Shown: positions 34,472-44,181, numbered from the stretch's first letter. The stretch is 62,068 nucleotides of DNA from Candidatus Allofournierella merdigallinarum (GCA_019117205.1 DXAC01000055.1:1-62068), one strand, 5' to 3'. The notes: generated by a model not told the origin, from the letters alone. Numbers and translations: made by a program.

Positions 34472-34505
34472 GGGGCCGTGGACCGTCGTCCATGGCTCCT
34501 TTTTT
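34472..34505 (+). terminator. Terminator before the dcw cluster
   Basis: A 12-bp stem (34472-34483, 34488-34499) with two G-T wobbles, loop CGTC, and six T residues. It isolates the rsmD transcript from mraZ. Confidence 0.9.
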
Positions 34506-34572
34506 GTGCCATTTGTCAAAAGAAAGGGAAAATTTCCTCTCATCTCCGCCCCGGTTTTGTACGCTCTGCGTA

Positions 34573-34601
34573 TTGCATTTCCGCCCTCCATCCCGTATAA
34601 T
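34573..34601 (+). promoter_or_regulatory. Promoter of the dcw cluster
   Basis: TTGCAT (34573-34578), 17 bp, TATAAT (34596-34601), followed directly by the MraZ operator repeats. Confidence 0.85.
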
Positions 34602-34610
34602 TATAGTCAA

Positions 34611-34637
34611 AAGTGGGTCAAAGTGGGTTAAAGTGGG
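34611..34637 (+). promoter_or_regulatory. MraZ operator: three TGGG direct repeats
   Basis: AAGTGGG occurs three times, with TGGG at 34614, 34624 and 34634, spaced exactly 10 bp (one helical turn) apart. Direct TGGG-type repeats at one-turn spacing upstream of mraZ are the known binding site of the ring-shaped MraZ repressor. They lie just downstream of the -10 box, where binding would block initiation. Confidence 0.88.
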
Positions 34638-34685
34638 GAGCTTTCAACGATTCTCCACAAGTTTTCAACAAAGGGGGCGGCCGAC

Positions 34686-35105
34686 ATGTTGATGGGCGAG
34701 TACAACTACGCCATCGACGACAAGGGCCGCCTGAACTTCCCGGCAAAGTTCCGCGAGAAGATGGGCGCGGAGTTTGTGGTCACCCGCTGGCTGGACGACT
34801 GCCTGGTGGCGTTTCCCGAGGACGAGTGGCAGCGCATCACCGAGCTGTTGGCCGCCCGGAGCATCGTCAAGACCCGGGACATCCAGCGTTTCCTCTACGC
34901 GGCGGCGGAGCAGGTGACGCCGGACAAGCAGGGGCGCATCCTGCTGGGGCCGGCCCTGCGGGCCCACGCGGGGCTGCAAAAGGACGTCACGGTGATCGGG
35001 GTGGGCGGCCACGCCGAGATCTGGGATACCGCCGCCTGGCAGAAAAAGCAGGCGAGCCTGTCCAGCGAAGACATCGAGGCCGCCATGGCCGAGCTGGACT
35101 TCTGA
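34686..35105 (+). CDS. mraZ: MraZ, transcriptional regulator of the dcw cluster
   Basis: A 139-residue AbrB-fold protein with two MraZ halves, each with a DxKGR core: DDKGRLNFPAKFR (about 11-23) and PDKQGRILL (about 79-87). It forms ring oligomers that bind the TGGG repeats and represses its own operon. The MLMGEYN beginning matches the family, supporting ATG 34686. It is the first gene of the dcw cluster. Confidence 0.95.
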   Translation: MLMGEYNYAIDDKGRLNFPAKFREKMGAEFVVTRWLDDCLVAFPEDEWQRITELLAARSIVKTRDIQRFLYAAAEQVTPDKQGRILLGPALRAHAGLQKDVTVIGVGGHAEIWDTAAWQKKQASLSSEDIEAAMAELDF

Positions 35106-35120
35106 CAACGAGGGGAAAGG

Positions 35121-36056
35121 ATGGTGGCGCAGGTGGAATTCAGCCACGTGCCGGTGCTCCTGAACGAGTGCCTGGAGGGCCTTGCCATCGACCCCGCGGG
35201 GACCTATCTTGACGGCACCGCCGGCGGCGGCGGACATTCCCGGGAGATCGCCCGGCGGCTTTCCACCGGGCGGCTCATCAGCCTGGACCAGGACCCGGAT
35301 GCGGTGGCAGCCGCCACCGAGAGACTTAAGGGCCTGCCGGCCACGGTGATCAGAGCCAACTTCCGGGACGCCCGCCGCGCGCTGGCGGAGCAGGGAGTGG
35401 ACGCCCTCGACGGCGCGCTGCTGGACCTGGGCGTCTCCTCCCACCAACTGGACGACGGCGAGCGGGGCTTTTCCTATTTGCAGGATGCCTCGCTGGACAT
35501 GCGGATGAGCCAGGCGGGCCCCACCGCCGCGGACCTGGTGAACACCGCCTCCCGGGAGGAGCTGGCCCGCATTTTGCGGGAGTACGGCGAGGAGCCCTAC
35601 GCCTGGGCCATCGCCGGGCGCATCGTGCGCCAGCGGGAGCAGGCCCCCTTTGCCACCACCCTGGAGCTGGCGGGGGCCATCGCCTCGGCGCTGCCCCCGG
35701 CGGTGCGCCGCAAGGACAAAAACCCCGCCCGCCGCAGCTTCCAGGCCATCCGCATCGCCGTCAACGGCGAGCTGGACGCCCTCAGCGAGGGGCTGGACGA
35801 GATTTTCGACCTGCTGGCGCCTGGCGGGCGCTTTGCCATCATCACGTTCCACTCGCTGGAGGACCGGCTGGTCAAGACCCGCTTCCGCCAGTGGGCCACC
35901 GCCTGCACCTGCCCGCCGGAATACCCGGTGTGCGTGTGCGGGGGCAAGGCAAAGGCAAAGCTCATCACCCGCAAGCCCATCGAAGCCGCCCCCGACGAGC
36001 AGCAGGCCAACCGCCGCAGCCGCTCGGCGAAGCTGCGGGTGGTGGAAAAACTGTAA
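35121..36056 (+). CDS. rsmH: RsmH (MraW), 16S rRNA (cytosine-1402-N4)-methyltransferase
   Basis: A 311-residue SAM methyltransferase with the motif YLDGTAGGGGHSREIA (about 29-44), LLDLGVSSHQLD and FHSLEDRLVK. It acts on 16S rRNA at the P site and is conserved in second place in dcw clusters. The ATG has GGGGAAAGG upstream. Confidence 0.95.
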   Translation: MVAQVEFSHVPVLLNECLEGLAIDPAGTYLDGTAGGGGHSREIARRLSTGRLISLDQDPDAVAAATERLKGLPATVIRANFRDARRALAEQGVDALDGALLDLGVSSHQLDDGERGFSYLQDASLDMRMSQAGPTAADLVNTASREELARILREYGEEPYAWAIAGRIVRQREQAPFATTLELAGAIASALPPAVRRKDKNPARRSFQAIRIAVNGELDALSEGLDEIFDLLAPGGRFAIITFHSLEDRLVKTRFRQWATACTCPPEYPVCVCGGKAKAKLITRKPIEAAPDEQQANRRSRSAKLRVVEKL

Positions 36057-36107
36057 CATTCGCGGACAGGCTCCCCGCCCGCCCGCACCGGAAAGGAGGT
36101 GGCCGAG

Positions 36108-36572
36108 GTGGCCCAGCCCGCATACGATCTGCAACTGTTCGAGAACCGCGCCGCCCGGCCACGCCCCCGGGTGCGCGCGGTAAAAGGCAGGGGGCGCGCC
36201 CGCGCCGCCCTGCAGGTGGCCCGCACCGTGGCGGTGCTGGTGATCATGGCCGCCCTGGTGGTAGGCTACCTGAACAGCCAGGCCGCCATCACCGAGCTCA
36301 CGGTGGACATCCAAAGCGCCCAGAGCGAACTGGTCAGCGAGCAGAGCACCTACAACTATCTGTCCGGTGTGCTGGACTCCAAGACCAGCCTGCGGAACGT
36401 GGAGCAGGTGGCCGCCGGCGAGCTGGGGCTGGTCAAGGCGGACCGCAGCCAGGTGACCTACTTCTCGCTGGAAAGCGAGAGCGTCATCAACCGCCCCGAG
36501 AGCCCCGCCCAGCAGATCACCGAGTTCCTGAGCACCAGCCTGCTCAGCCTGATGGACTATCTGGACCCGTGA
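36108..36572 (+). CDS. ftsL: FtsL-like division protein
   Basis: A 154-residue bitopic protein. A basic cytoplasmic tail (VRAVKGRGRARAALQVAR) precedes one membrane helix (about 46-66, VAVLVIMAALVVGYLNSQAA) and an extracellular coiled coil of about 50 residues. It fits FtsL by position between rsmH and a PBP. The start is GTG 36108 behind AGGAGG (36094-36099); the GTG at 36099 lies inside that site. The C-terminal tail is longer than in B. subtilis FtsL. Confidence 0.85.
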   Translation: MAQPAYDLQLFENRAARPRPRVRAVKGRGRARAALQVARTVAVLVIMAALVVGYLNSQAAITELTVDIQSAQSELVSEQSTYNYLSGVLDSKTSLRNVEQVAAGELGLVKADRSQVTYFSLESESVINRPESPAQQITEFLSTSLLSLMDYLDP

Positions 36573-36665
36573 GCCAGTCTTCGAGCCCTGCCTGGCGGGG
36601 CCGGAGACCGGCTCACACGTTTAAAGGATGGGGCGCCCGCGCCCCGCAGCAAAGGACACTGGACA

Positions 36666-39014
36666 ATGACAAACAAAACTCCCGGCACCAACGGCGCAAG
36701 CGGCGAGACCAGCCGCTCCATGAAGCTCCGCAGCTATCTGCTGCTGGGGCTGTTTTTGCTGGTGGGGTGCGGCGTGCTCATCTGGCGGCTGTACACCTGG
36801 CAGATCCTCCGCCACGACGAGATGCTCAGCGCCGCCGCCAGCCAGCAGATGAAAGACCTCACCATCACCCCCCAGCGGGGCCAGATCTACGACGCCACTG
36901 GCAAGGTGCTGGCCAAGAGCAGCATCGTGTGGACCATCACCGCCGACCCCAGCCAGATCAAGGCGCCCAGCCTGTCCGCCGAGCAGCTGGCGGCGGTGGG
37001 GGGCAGCGAGTCGGAGGAGGACAAGGCCCGCCGCCGGGCCGCCCGCATCGAGACCATTGCGAACGACCTGGCCGAAATGCTGGACATGGACGCCCAGGAG
37101 CTCTACGACAAGCTCATCGACGACTCCAAGCAGTACGTGCTGCTGGCAAAGCAGGTGGACAAGCCGGTGGCGGATGAAATTTCCCAGTACGCCAGCGACA
37201 ACAACCTGACCATCATCGTCTCCCAGGACACCAAGCGGGAGTACCCCTACGGGGCGTTTGCCGCCAGCGTGCTGGGCTTCATGCACGCCGACGGCTACGG
37301 CTTCTACGGGCTGGAGCAGTATTACGAGGAGGTGCTGGCGGGCACTCCGGGCCGGCTGGTGAGCCAGCGCACCCCCACCGGCGGCGAGGTGGCCAACGAC
37401 GACCGGGTGCTCTACGAGGCCCGGGACGGGAACAGCCTCATCCTCACCCTGAACGCCGAGATCCAGGCCATCGCGGAGAAATACCTGGAAAACTCGGTGA
37501 AGGTGAACAACGTCACCGAGCGGGGCGTGGTCATCGTGATGGACGTGAACACCGGCGCCATCCTGGCCATGGCCACCAAACCGGACTTTGACCCCAACGA
37601 CCCCATGACCATCTACGACCCCGAGCGGGCGGCCCTGCTGGAGGGGCTGGAGGGGGAGGAGTACACCAAGGTGCAGGGCGAGGAGCGCCAGCGCCAGTGG
37701 AAGAACAAGACCATCACCGACCTGTACACTCCCGGCTCGGTGTTCAAGCTCATCACCACCAGCGCTTTGCTGGACTCCGGCACCGCCACCGTGAACACCA
37801 CCTTTAACTGCACCGGCAGCTACACCGTGATGGGCACCAGCTACTCCTGCGCCGACAACGGCTACGGGGTGCTGGGGGTCCACGGCTGGCAGGACCTGAG
37901 CCACGTGCTGCAAAACAGCTGCAACATCGCCACCATCCAGGAAGCCCAGCTCATGGGCAAGGAGATCTTCTCCGACTACTACAACGCCTTTGGCTTCACC
38001 GAGACCACCGGCATCGACCTGCCGGCGGAGCAATACCCCTACGAGGGCATCTCCTACCACCCGGAGGAGTCCATGTCCGCGGTGGACCTGGCCTCCAGCA
38101 GCTTCGGCCAGGCCCAGAAGGTCACCCCCATCCAGATGGCCACCGCCGTCTGCGCGGTGGTGAACGGCGGCTATCTGGTGCAGCCCCACATCGTCAGCCA
38201 GATCGTGGACAACGACGGCAACGTGGTGGAGGAGTTCGAGCCCACCGCCAAGCGCCAGGTCATCAGCGAGGAGACCAGCGCCGCGCTGCGCAGCATGATG
38301 GAGAATGTGGTGGGCGCCGGCGCCGACGGCGCCTCCGGCCGCAACGCCTACGTGGCGGGCTACCGCATCGGCGGCAAGTCGGGCACCAGCGAAAAGCTGG
38401 ACCAGGGCCCGAAAGAGGGCACCACCGACGAGTTCGAGAAAGTGTCCAGCTTTGTGGGCGTGGTGCCCATCGACGACCCGGAGATTTTGGTGCTGGCCTT
38501 TGTGGACGAGCCCCACGCCGCCACCGAGTTCGGCTCGATGCTTTCCGCGCCGCTGGTGGGCAACATCATCAGCGAGGTGGCGCCGTATCTGGGCATCGAG
38601 ACCGACCCCAGCCTGCTGCCCACCGGCGACGTCACCGTGCCCAACCTGGTCAATCCCTCCAACCCCAGCTACCAGCAGTGGGACATGGCCCAGGTGGAGC
38701 TGAACAAAAAGGGCTTTGCTCACCGGCGGGTGGGCACCGGCGACCTGGTGCTGGCCCAGAGCCCCGCGGCGGGCGAAAAGGTGCCGGCGGGCTCCACGGT
38801 GTATCTTTTCACCGACAGCGCCGACATCCCCACCGTGCCCGTGCCCAATGTGGTGGGCAAAAGCGCCGACCTGGCCGCCCAGATGCTCTCGGCGGCGGGG
38901 CTCAACGCCGACTGCTCCGGCGAGGGCACCGTCACCGCCCAGAGCGAGGCGGAGGGCGCCGAGGTGAAGATGGGCACGGTGATCACCCTCACCGTGTCCG
39001 GCGCGGAGGGGTGA
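36666..39014 (+). CDS. Class B penicillin-binding protein with PASTA domains
   Basis: A 782-residue monofunctional transpeptidase. A membrane anchor (about 25-45) leads into the dimerisation domain (about 60-260, ITPQRGQIYDATG) and the transpeptidase domain. The catalytic Ser lies in TPGSVFKLI (SxxK), the SxN motif is probably QNSCN, and the KTG-type motif is GGKSGTSEK. Two PASTA domains (about 655-782, TVPVPNVVGKSADLAAQ) end the protein. By position it is the division PBP (FtsI/PBP2B); PASTA domains also occur in SpoVD. A paralog lies at 57321. Confidence 0.92.
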   Translation: MTNKTPGTNGASGETSRSMKLRSYLLLGLFLLVGCGVLIWRLYTWQILRHDEMLSAAASQQMKDLTITPQRGQIYDATGKVLAKSSIVWTITADPSQIKAPSLSAEQLAAVGGSESEEDKARRRAARIETIANDLAEMLDMDAQELYDKLIDDSKQYVLLAKQVDKPVADEISQYASDNNLTIIVSQDTKREYPYGAFAASVLGFMHADGYGFYGLEQYYEEVLAGTPGRLVSQRTPTGGEVANDDRVLYEARDGNSLILTLNAEIQAIAEKYLENSVKVNNVTERGVVIVMDVNTGAILAMATKPDFDPNDPMTIYDPERAALLEGLEGEEYTKVQGEERQRQWKNKTITDLYTPGSVFKLITTSALLDSGTATVNTTFNCTGSYTVMGTSYSCADNGYGVLGVHGWQDLSHVLQNSCNIATIQEAQLMGKEIFSDYYNAFGFTETTGIDLPAEQYPYEGISYHPEESMSAVDLASSSFGQAQKVTPIQMATAVCAVVNGGYLVQPHIVSQIVDNDGNVVEEFEPTAKRQVISEETSAALRSMMENVVGAGADGASGRNAYVAGYRIGGKSGTSEKLDQGPKEGTTDEFEKVSSFVGVVPIDDPEILVLAFVDEPHAATEFGSMLSAPLVGNIISEVAPYLGIETDPSLLPTGDVTVPNLVNPSNPSYQQWDMAQVELNKKGFAHRRVGTGDLVLAQSPAAGEKVPAGSTVYLFTDSADIPTVPVPNVVGKSADLAAQMLSAAGLNADCSGEGTVTAQSEAEGAEVKMGTVITLTVSGAEG

Positions 39015-39108
39015 CTCCCCGCACATACGCCGGCTCTCCGGCGCATACAGATACAATATCAAAAGAGGACAAGCGCCCCCGGCGGGCGCGAAAAAGGAGG
39101 TCTGCTCC

Positions 39109-40497
39109 ATGTATCCCATTCCCCTGAGCCAGCTTCTGGCGGGCCTCGCCCCGGCGGGCAGCCTGGGCCGCGAACCGGTGTCCGCGGTGGTCACCGACAG
39201 CCGCAAGGTGGAGCCCGGCTGTGTCTTCGTCTGCTTCGAGGGCCAGCGGGTGGACGGCCACGACTATGCCGCCGCCGCGGTGGCCGCCGGCGCCGCCTGT
39301 GTGGTGGCGAACCACCCGGTGCCGGGCGTTCCCGAGGAAAAGCTGGTGATCGTGCCCAGCAGTCACAGGGCCATGGTCCGCATGGGGGCCAACTACCGGA
39401 TGCTCTTTGCTCCCAAAATGATCGGCGTCACCGGCAGCGTGGGCAAGACCACCACCAAGGAGTTCTGCGCGGCGGTGCTGGCCGCCTTTGGCGAGACCAT
39501 CAAGACCGAGGGCAACCAGAACAACGAGATCGGTATGCCCAACACCCTGTTCCGGCTGGAGCCCACCACCCGCTACGCGGTGGTGGAGATGGGCATGAGC
39601 GCCCTGGGTGAGATCGAGCGTCTCAGCCGGGCGGCGCGGCCCTCGGCGGGACTCATCACCTGCATCGGCGTGTCCCACATGGAAAGCCTGGGCAGCCGGG
39701 AGAATATCTTAAAGGCGAAGCTGGAGATCTGCGCCGGCCTGCCGGACGGCGCGCCCCTGGCGCTGAACGCCGACGACGAGTACCTGTGCAGGGCAAAGGA
39801 TCAGGGCCTCATCCCCGGCCGGCTGGCCCCGGCGTGGTACGGCATAGACGCCCCCTGGGCGGACGTGCGGGCGCTGGAGGTGCGCACCGAGGGGGATGGC
39901 CAGCGGTTCGTCATCGCCGACGGGCCCCAGCGCTTCGAGGCGTATATCCCCGCGGCGGGGCGGCACAATGTTTACAACGCCCTGGCCGCCTACACCGCCG
40001 CCAGCCGCCTGGGGCTGGACAAGGCAAGGTGCGCCGCGGCGCTGGCGGACTACCAGGCCACCGGTATGCGCCAGCACCTGGTATACAAGGCGGGCCTCAC
40101 CGTGGTGGAGGACTGCTACAACGCCAGCCCGGACAGCATGAAAGCCAGCCTGGCCATGTTCCGGGAGCTGGACGCGGGCGGCGGAAAAAAATACGCCCTG
40201 CTGGGGGATATGCTGGAGCTGGGCGCCATCTCCGAAGAAGCCCACCGGCAGGTGGGCCGCTGGGCCGCCGAAGCACACCTCGCGGGGCTGGTGGCCCTGG
40301 GCCCCGCCAGCGGGGCCATGGCGGAAGAGGCCGAAAAGGCGGGCCTTGCGGCGGTGCATTGCGACACCCCCGCCGCCGCGCTGGAGGCCCTCAAAGGCCT
40401 TTTGAAGCCCGGCGACGCGCTGCTGGCCAAGGCCAGCCGGGGAATGAAGCTGGAAAATATCCTGAAAGCCCTTTACGGCGAGGAAACTTTGCACTAA
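39109..40497 (+). CDS. murF: MurF, UDP-MurNAc-tripeptide:D-Ala-D-Ala ligase
   Basis: Adds D-Ala-D-Ala to the UDP-MurNAc tripeptide. The 462-residue protein has an N-terminal substrate domain (VVTDSRKVEPGCVFVCFEG), the ATP site GVTGSVGKTTTKEFC (about 105-119), EGNQNNEIGMPNT and EMGMSALGEIERL, and a C-terminal domain with DCYNASPDSMKASL. AAAAAGGAGG precedes the ATG. In this cluster it directly follows the PBP, because murE is displaced. Confidence 0.95.
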   Translation: MYPIPLSQLLAGLAPAGSLGREPVSAVVTDSRKVEPGCVFVCFEGQRVDGHDYAAAAVAAGAACVVANHPVPGVPEEKLVIVPSSHRAMVRMGANYRMLFAPKMIGVTGSVGKTTTKEFCAAVLAAFGETIKTEGNQNNEIGMPNTLFRLEPTTRYAVVEMGMSALGEIERLSRAARPSAGLITCIGVSHMESLGSRENILKAKLEICAGLPDGAPLALNADDEYLCRAKDQGLIPGRLAPAWYGIDAPWADVRALEVRTEGDGQRFVIADGPQRFEAYIPAAGRHNVYNALAAYTAASRLGLDKARCAAALADYQATGMRQHLVYKAGLTVVEDCYNASPDSMKASLAMFRELDAGGGKKYALLGDMLELGAISEEAHRQVGRWAAEAHLAGLVALGPASGAMAEEAEKAGLAAVHCDTPAAALEALKGLLKPGDALLAKASRGMKLENILKALYGEETLH

Positions 40498-40628
40498 AAT
40501 AGGGGAGGCGTCGCACGCGCTGCTTTTGCGGCGGGCGCGGCGCCGGCCAAAACAGGTGTTCCGGCGCTCTGCGGCCGCGCCGGCCCGCCGGCCTCCGGCC
40601 GGACCAAGTGAGAAGGAGTTTTCAAGTT

Positions 40629-41639
40629 ATGGCACGCTATGCGCTGATCCTCGCGGCATTTGCCGGGTTCGTTCTCTCGGCGGTGTCAGGCATCGTTATC
40701 GTTCCCTTTTTGCACAAGCTCCACTTCGGGCAGACCATCAAGGAGATCGGTCCCACCTGGCACAACAAAAAACAGGGCACGCCCACCATGGGCGGCCTGT
40801 GCTTCATCTTCGCCTCCACGGTGGCGGTGGCGCTGGCGGTGCTGAGCCTGCTGCACAACGCGCCGGAGCTGCTGGGCGGGCCCACCGCCCGCAGCCTGTA
40901 CATCGCCATGCTCTCCGCCTTTGCCTTTGGGCTGGTGGGCTTTCTGGACGACTTTATCAAGGTGGTGAAAAAGCGCAACCTGGGCCTGCGGGCGATGCAG
41001 AAGATCGTGGCCCAGCTGCTCATTACCTCGGCGCTGCTGCTGGCGCTGCACATGAACGGCACCCTCACCACCTGGGTCACCCTGCCGCTGGTGGGCTATG
41101 TGGACCTGGGGCTGCTCTATTTCCCCTTGTCCTACGGGCTGATCATCGGCATCGTCAACGCGGTGAACCTCACCGACGGCATCGACGGGCTGTGCAGCTG
41201 TGTCACCTTTGTGTCCATGATGGGCTTCCTTGCCCTGACCAGCCTGCTGGGCGAGTTCAACCTGAGCCTGTTCCCCGCCGCCCTGGCGGGGGCGCTGGCG
41301 GGCTTTTTGATCTGGAACTTCTACCCGGCCAAGACCTTTATGGGCGACACCGGCAGCATGTTCCTGGGGGGTGCGGTGGCGGGCATCGCCTACGCCATGG
41401 GCCGGCCGGAGCTGCTGTTCTTCTTCGGCGCGGTGTACATCTGGGAGGCCGCCACGGTGGTCATCCAGGTCACCTACTTCAAGCTGACCCACGGAAAGCG
41501 GCTGTTCAAAATGACCCCCATCCACCACGCCTTTGAGATGCGCGGCTGGAGCGAGGTGAAGATCGACGGCGTGTTCAGCTTCATCGCCTTTGCCGCCGTG
41601 ATGCTGGGCGTGCTGTTCGCCTATATCTACTATCTGTGA
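40629..41639 (+). CDS. mraY: MraY, phospho-MurNAc-pentapeptide transferase
   Basis: A 336-residue membrane enzyme with about ten helices that makes lipid I. The catalytic motifs are FLDDFIKVVKKRN, GIVNAVNLTDGIDGL and FMGDTGSMFLGG. The cytoplasmic loop that is HHH in E. coli and B. subtilis reads TPIHHAFEMRGW, with Ala in the third place. ATG 40629 follows AAGGAG (40613-40618). The 130-bp gap after murF (40498-40628) is GC-rich with short repeats but no clear promoter. Confidence 0.95.
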   Translation: MARYALILAAFAGFVLSAVSGIVIVPFLHKLHFGQTIKEIGPTWHNKKQGTPTMGGLCFIFASTVAVALAVLSLLHNAPELLGGPTARSLYIAMLSAFAFGLVGFLDDFIKVVKKRNLGLRAMQKIVAQLLITSALLLALHMNGTLTTWVTLPLVGYVDLGLLYFPLSYGLIIGIVNAVNLTDGIDGLCSCVTFVSMMGFLALTSLLGEFNLSLFPAALAGALAGFLIWNFYPAKTFMGDTGSMFLGGAVAGIAYAMGRPELLFFFGAVYIWEAATVVIQVTYFKLTHGKRLFKMTPIHHAFEMRGWSEVKIDGVFSFIAFAAVMLGVLFAYIYYL

Positions 41640-41674
41640 TCCCGTAAAACACCCGCCGGAAAGGAGGAGCCGCC

Positions 41675-43006
41675 TTGGCTGCAAGAGACAACACCGGGCG
41701 GCCCCTGCGCCGCCCGGCCGCGCCCCGCGCGCCCTACGCCGCCTCTCAGCGGCCGCTGGCTGCCGCCGCTCCCGGCGGCCCCGCCCGCCTGCGCCCGGCG
41801 AAAAAGCAGCCGGACCCCTGGCCGGCCATGTTCCTGAAAGACCCCGGCCCCTTGAGCGGCGGCCTGCTGGCCACGCTGCTCATCCTGCTGGCCTTTGGGC
41901 TGGTGGTGCTGTTCAGCGCCAGCTACGCCATCGCCTACTACAAATTCGGCGACAGCTACCAGTACATCCGCAGCCAGGCCATCTACGCGGTGGTGGGGGT
42001 GGCGTTTATGCTGCTCATCAGCCGGATGAACTACCGCTGGATGCTCCGCTTCGCCTGGCCGCTGTATGTGGTCACCCTGTTTTTGCTGGTGGCGGTGCTC
42101 TTCATGCCCCCCATCAACAACGTGAACCGGTGGATCAACATCCAGGGCCTGCCCACCGTGCAGGTCAGCGAGATCGCCAAATTCTCCATCGTGCTGCTGC
42201 TGGCCCAGCTGTTTGAGCAGTACCGCGCCAGGATGCACACGTTCCGGGTGGGCATCCTGCTGCCGGGGGCGCTGCTGGCGCCCATTCTGGTGCTGCTGCG
42301 TCTGGAGCCCCACAACAGCGCCATGATCCTCATGTGCTGCATCACCGCCACCCTGATGTTCGTGGGCGGGGCAAATCTCATGTGGTGCGCCATTGGCGGC
42401 GGCGCGGCGGCGGGGGGCATCGCCCTGCTGCTCATCACCAGCAAGGGCTATGTGCAGGAGCGGCTGGCCGGCTGGCTGGACCCGTTCTCCGACGTGCTGG
42501 ACTCCACCATGCAGACGGCCCAGGGCCTTTATACCATCGGTTCCGGCGGCTGGTTCGGGGTGGGCCTGGGCAACTCCACCCAGAAGCACATGTGGCTCTC
42601 GGAGGCCCAAAACGACTTCATCTTCGCCATCCTGGGCGAGGAGCTGGGCTTTGTGGGGGCGCTGCTCTGCATCGCCCTGTTCGCCCTGCTCGTGGCTCAG
42701 GGCATCTATGTGGCGGTGAACGCCCCCGACCGGGCGGGCTGCCTTTTGGCGGTGGGCGTCATGGCCCAGATCGGCTTCCAGTTCTTCTTCAACGTGGCGG
42801 TGGTCACCAACACCATCCCCAACACCGGCATCAGCCTGCCTTTCTTCTCCTCCGGCGGCACCAGCCTGCTGCTGCTGCTGGCCGAGATGGGGGTGGTCTT
42901 CAGCGTGAGCCGCGCGGCCAACAAGGCCCGGGCCCAGCGCAAGGCCGCCCAGGCGGAGGAGAAAGCCCGGCGGGAGGAGCACGTCTTCCGGGCGGACAAA
43001 CGCTGA
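41675..43006 (+). CDS. FtsW/SpoVE-type SEDS peptidoglycan polymerase (dcw copy)
   Basis: A 443-residue SEDS protein with about ten helices after an unusually long Ala/Pro/Arg-rich N-terminal tail (1-60). Conserved features are LFSASYAIAYYKFGDSY, QVSEIAKFSIVLLLA, the catalytic loop AQNDFIFAILGEELGF and NTGISLPFFSSGGTS. The start is TTG 41675 with AAAGGAGG well placed. It lies between mraY and murG, the place of spoVE or ftsW; murD is absent. It probably works with the PBP at 36666. Confidence 0.92.
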   Translation: MAARDNTGRPLRRPAAPRAPYAASQRPLAAAAPGGPARLRPAKKQPDPWPAMFLKDPGPLSGGLLATLLILLAFGLVVLFSASYAIAYYKFGDSYQYIRSQAIYAVVGVAFMLLISRMNYRWMLRFAWPLYVVTLFLLVAVLFMPPINNVNRWINIQGLPTVQVSEIAKFSIVLLLAQLFEQYRARMHTFRVGILLPGALLAPILVLLRLEPHNSAMILMCCITATLMFVGGANLMWCAIGGGAAAGGIALLLITSKGYVQERLAGWLDPFSDVLDSTMQTAQGLYTIGSGGWFGVGLGNSTQKHMWLSEAQNDFIFAILGEELGFVGALLCIALFALLVAQGIYVAVNAPDRAGCLLAVGVMAQIGFQFFFNVAVVTNTIPNTGISLPFFSSGGTSLLLLLAEMGVVFSVSRAANKARAQRKAAQAEEKARREEHVFRADKR

Positions 43007-43025
43007 ACCCAAGGAGGGAACACCC

Positions 43026-44144
43026 ATGCGCGTACTCATCGCCGCCGGCGGCACCGCCGGCCACATCAACCCGGCGCTGGCCATCGCCGGGGCCATCAAG
43101 GCCCACCGGCCGGACGCGGACATCCACTTCGCCGGCCGCAGGGGCGGTATGGAATGCGGCCTGGTCACCCGGGCGGGCTATCCGTTCCACCACATCGAGG
43201 TCAATGGCATCCAGCGCAGCCTCACCCCGAAAAACATCGCCCGCAATGTGCAGGCGGTGTACCATCTGGCGCTGTCCGGGCCCCGGGCCAAAAAGATGCT
43301 GCGGCAGCTCAAACCGGACCTGGTCATCGGCTGCGGCGGCTATGTGAGCGGGCCGGTGGTGCGCTGCGCCGCCAAAATGGGCATCCGCACCGCCATCCAC
43401 GAGCAGAACGCCTTTCCCGGCGTCACCAACAAGCTGCTGGCAAAGGACGTGGACGTGATCTTTGCCGCCGTGCCCGCCGCGGTGGACAAACTGGGCGCGC
43501 CGGAAAAGACCAGCGTGGTGGGCAACCCGGTGCGGCCGGAGATCTTCATGCAGAACCGGGCCCTGGCCCGCCAGAAGCTGGCCGCCGGCCAGCGCACGGT
43601 GATCCTGAGCTTCGGCGGCAGCCTGGGGGCGCGGCGGATCAACGAGGTTATCGCCGACCTGGCCGCCTGGGAGCAGACCTGCCCCTGGAACATCCTGCAT
43701 CTCCACGCCACCGGCAGCCGGGGGGTGAAGCTCTTTGCCGACCTGCTCCGGGAAAAGGGCGTGGAGCCCGGCGAGCGGCTGGTGGTGCGGGAGTACATCG
43801 AGAACATGCCCGAGCTGCTGGCGGCGGCGGACCTGGTCATCAGCCGGGCCGGCGCGCTGACGCTGGCGGAGCTGGAGGCGGTGGGCCGTGCGGCCATCCT
43901 CATCCCCAGCCCCAACGTGGCGGAGAACCACCAGTACTACAACGCCCTGGAGCTGCAAAAGGCGGGGGCGGCGGTGGTCATCGAGGAAAAGGACCTCACC
44001 GGCCCGGTGCTGGTGCAAACGGTGCAGCAGCTGCTGCAGGAAAACGGCAAGCTGGCGGTGATGGGCAAGATGGCCCGCGCCCTGGCCGAGCCGGAGAGCC
44101 TGGAGAAGATCTGGGCAAAGCTGGAGGCCCTGATGGCCCGGTGA
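43026..44144 (+). CDS. murG: MurG, lipid II-forming GlcNAc transferase
   Basis: A 372-residue GT28 glycosyltransferase that converts lipid I to lipid II at the inner membrane face. The N-domain loop is AAGGTAGHINPALAIA (5-20), followed by GCGGYVSGPVV and HEQNAFPGVTNKLLA. The C-domain holds SFGGSLGARRINE and the UDP-GlcNAc site SRAGALTLAELEAVGRAAIL, here with Ala. CAAGGAGG precedes the ATG. Confidence 0.96.
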   Translation: MRVLIAAGGTAGHINPALAIAGAIKAHRPDADIHFAGRRGGMECGLVTRAGYPFHHIEVNGIQRSLTPKNIARNVQAVYHLALSGPRAKKMLRQLKPDLVIGCGGYVSGPVVRCAAKMGIRTAIHEQNAFPGVTNKLLAKDVDVIFAAVPAAVDKLGAPEKTSVVGNPVRPEIFMQNRALARQKLAAGQRTVILSFGGSLGARRINEVIADLAAWEQTCPWNILHLHATGSRGVKLFADLLREKGVEPGERLVVREYIENMPELLAAADLVISRAGALTLAELEAVGRAAILIPSPNVAENHQYYNALELQKAGAAVVIEEKDLTGPVLVQTVQQLLQENGKLAVMGKMARALAEPESLEKIWAKLEALMAR

Positions 44145-44181
44145 CCGGCCGGCCCAGGCAGGAAAGGAGGCGGCAGCGCCC

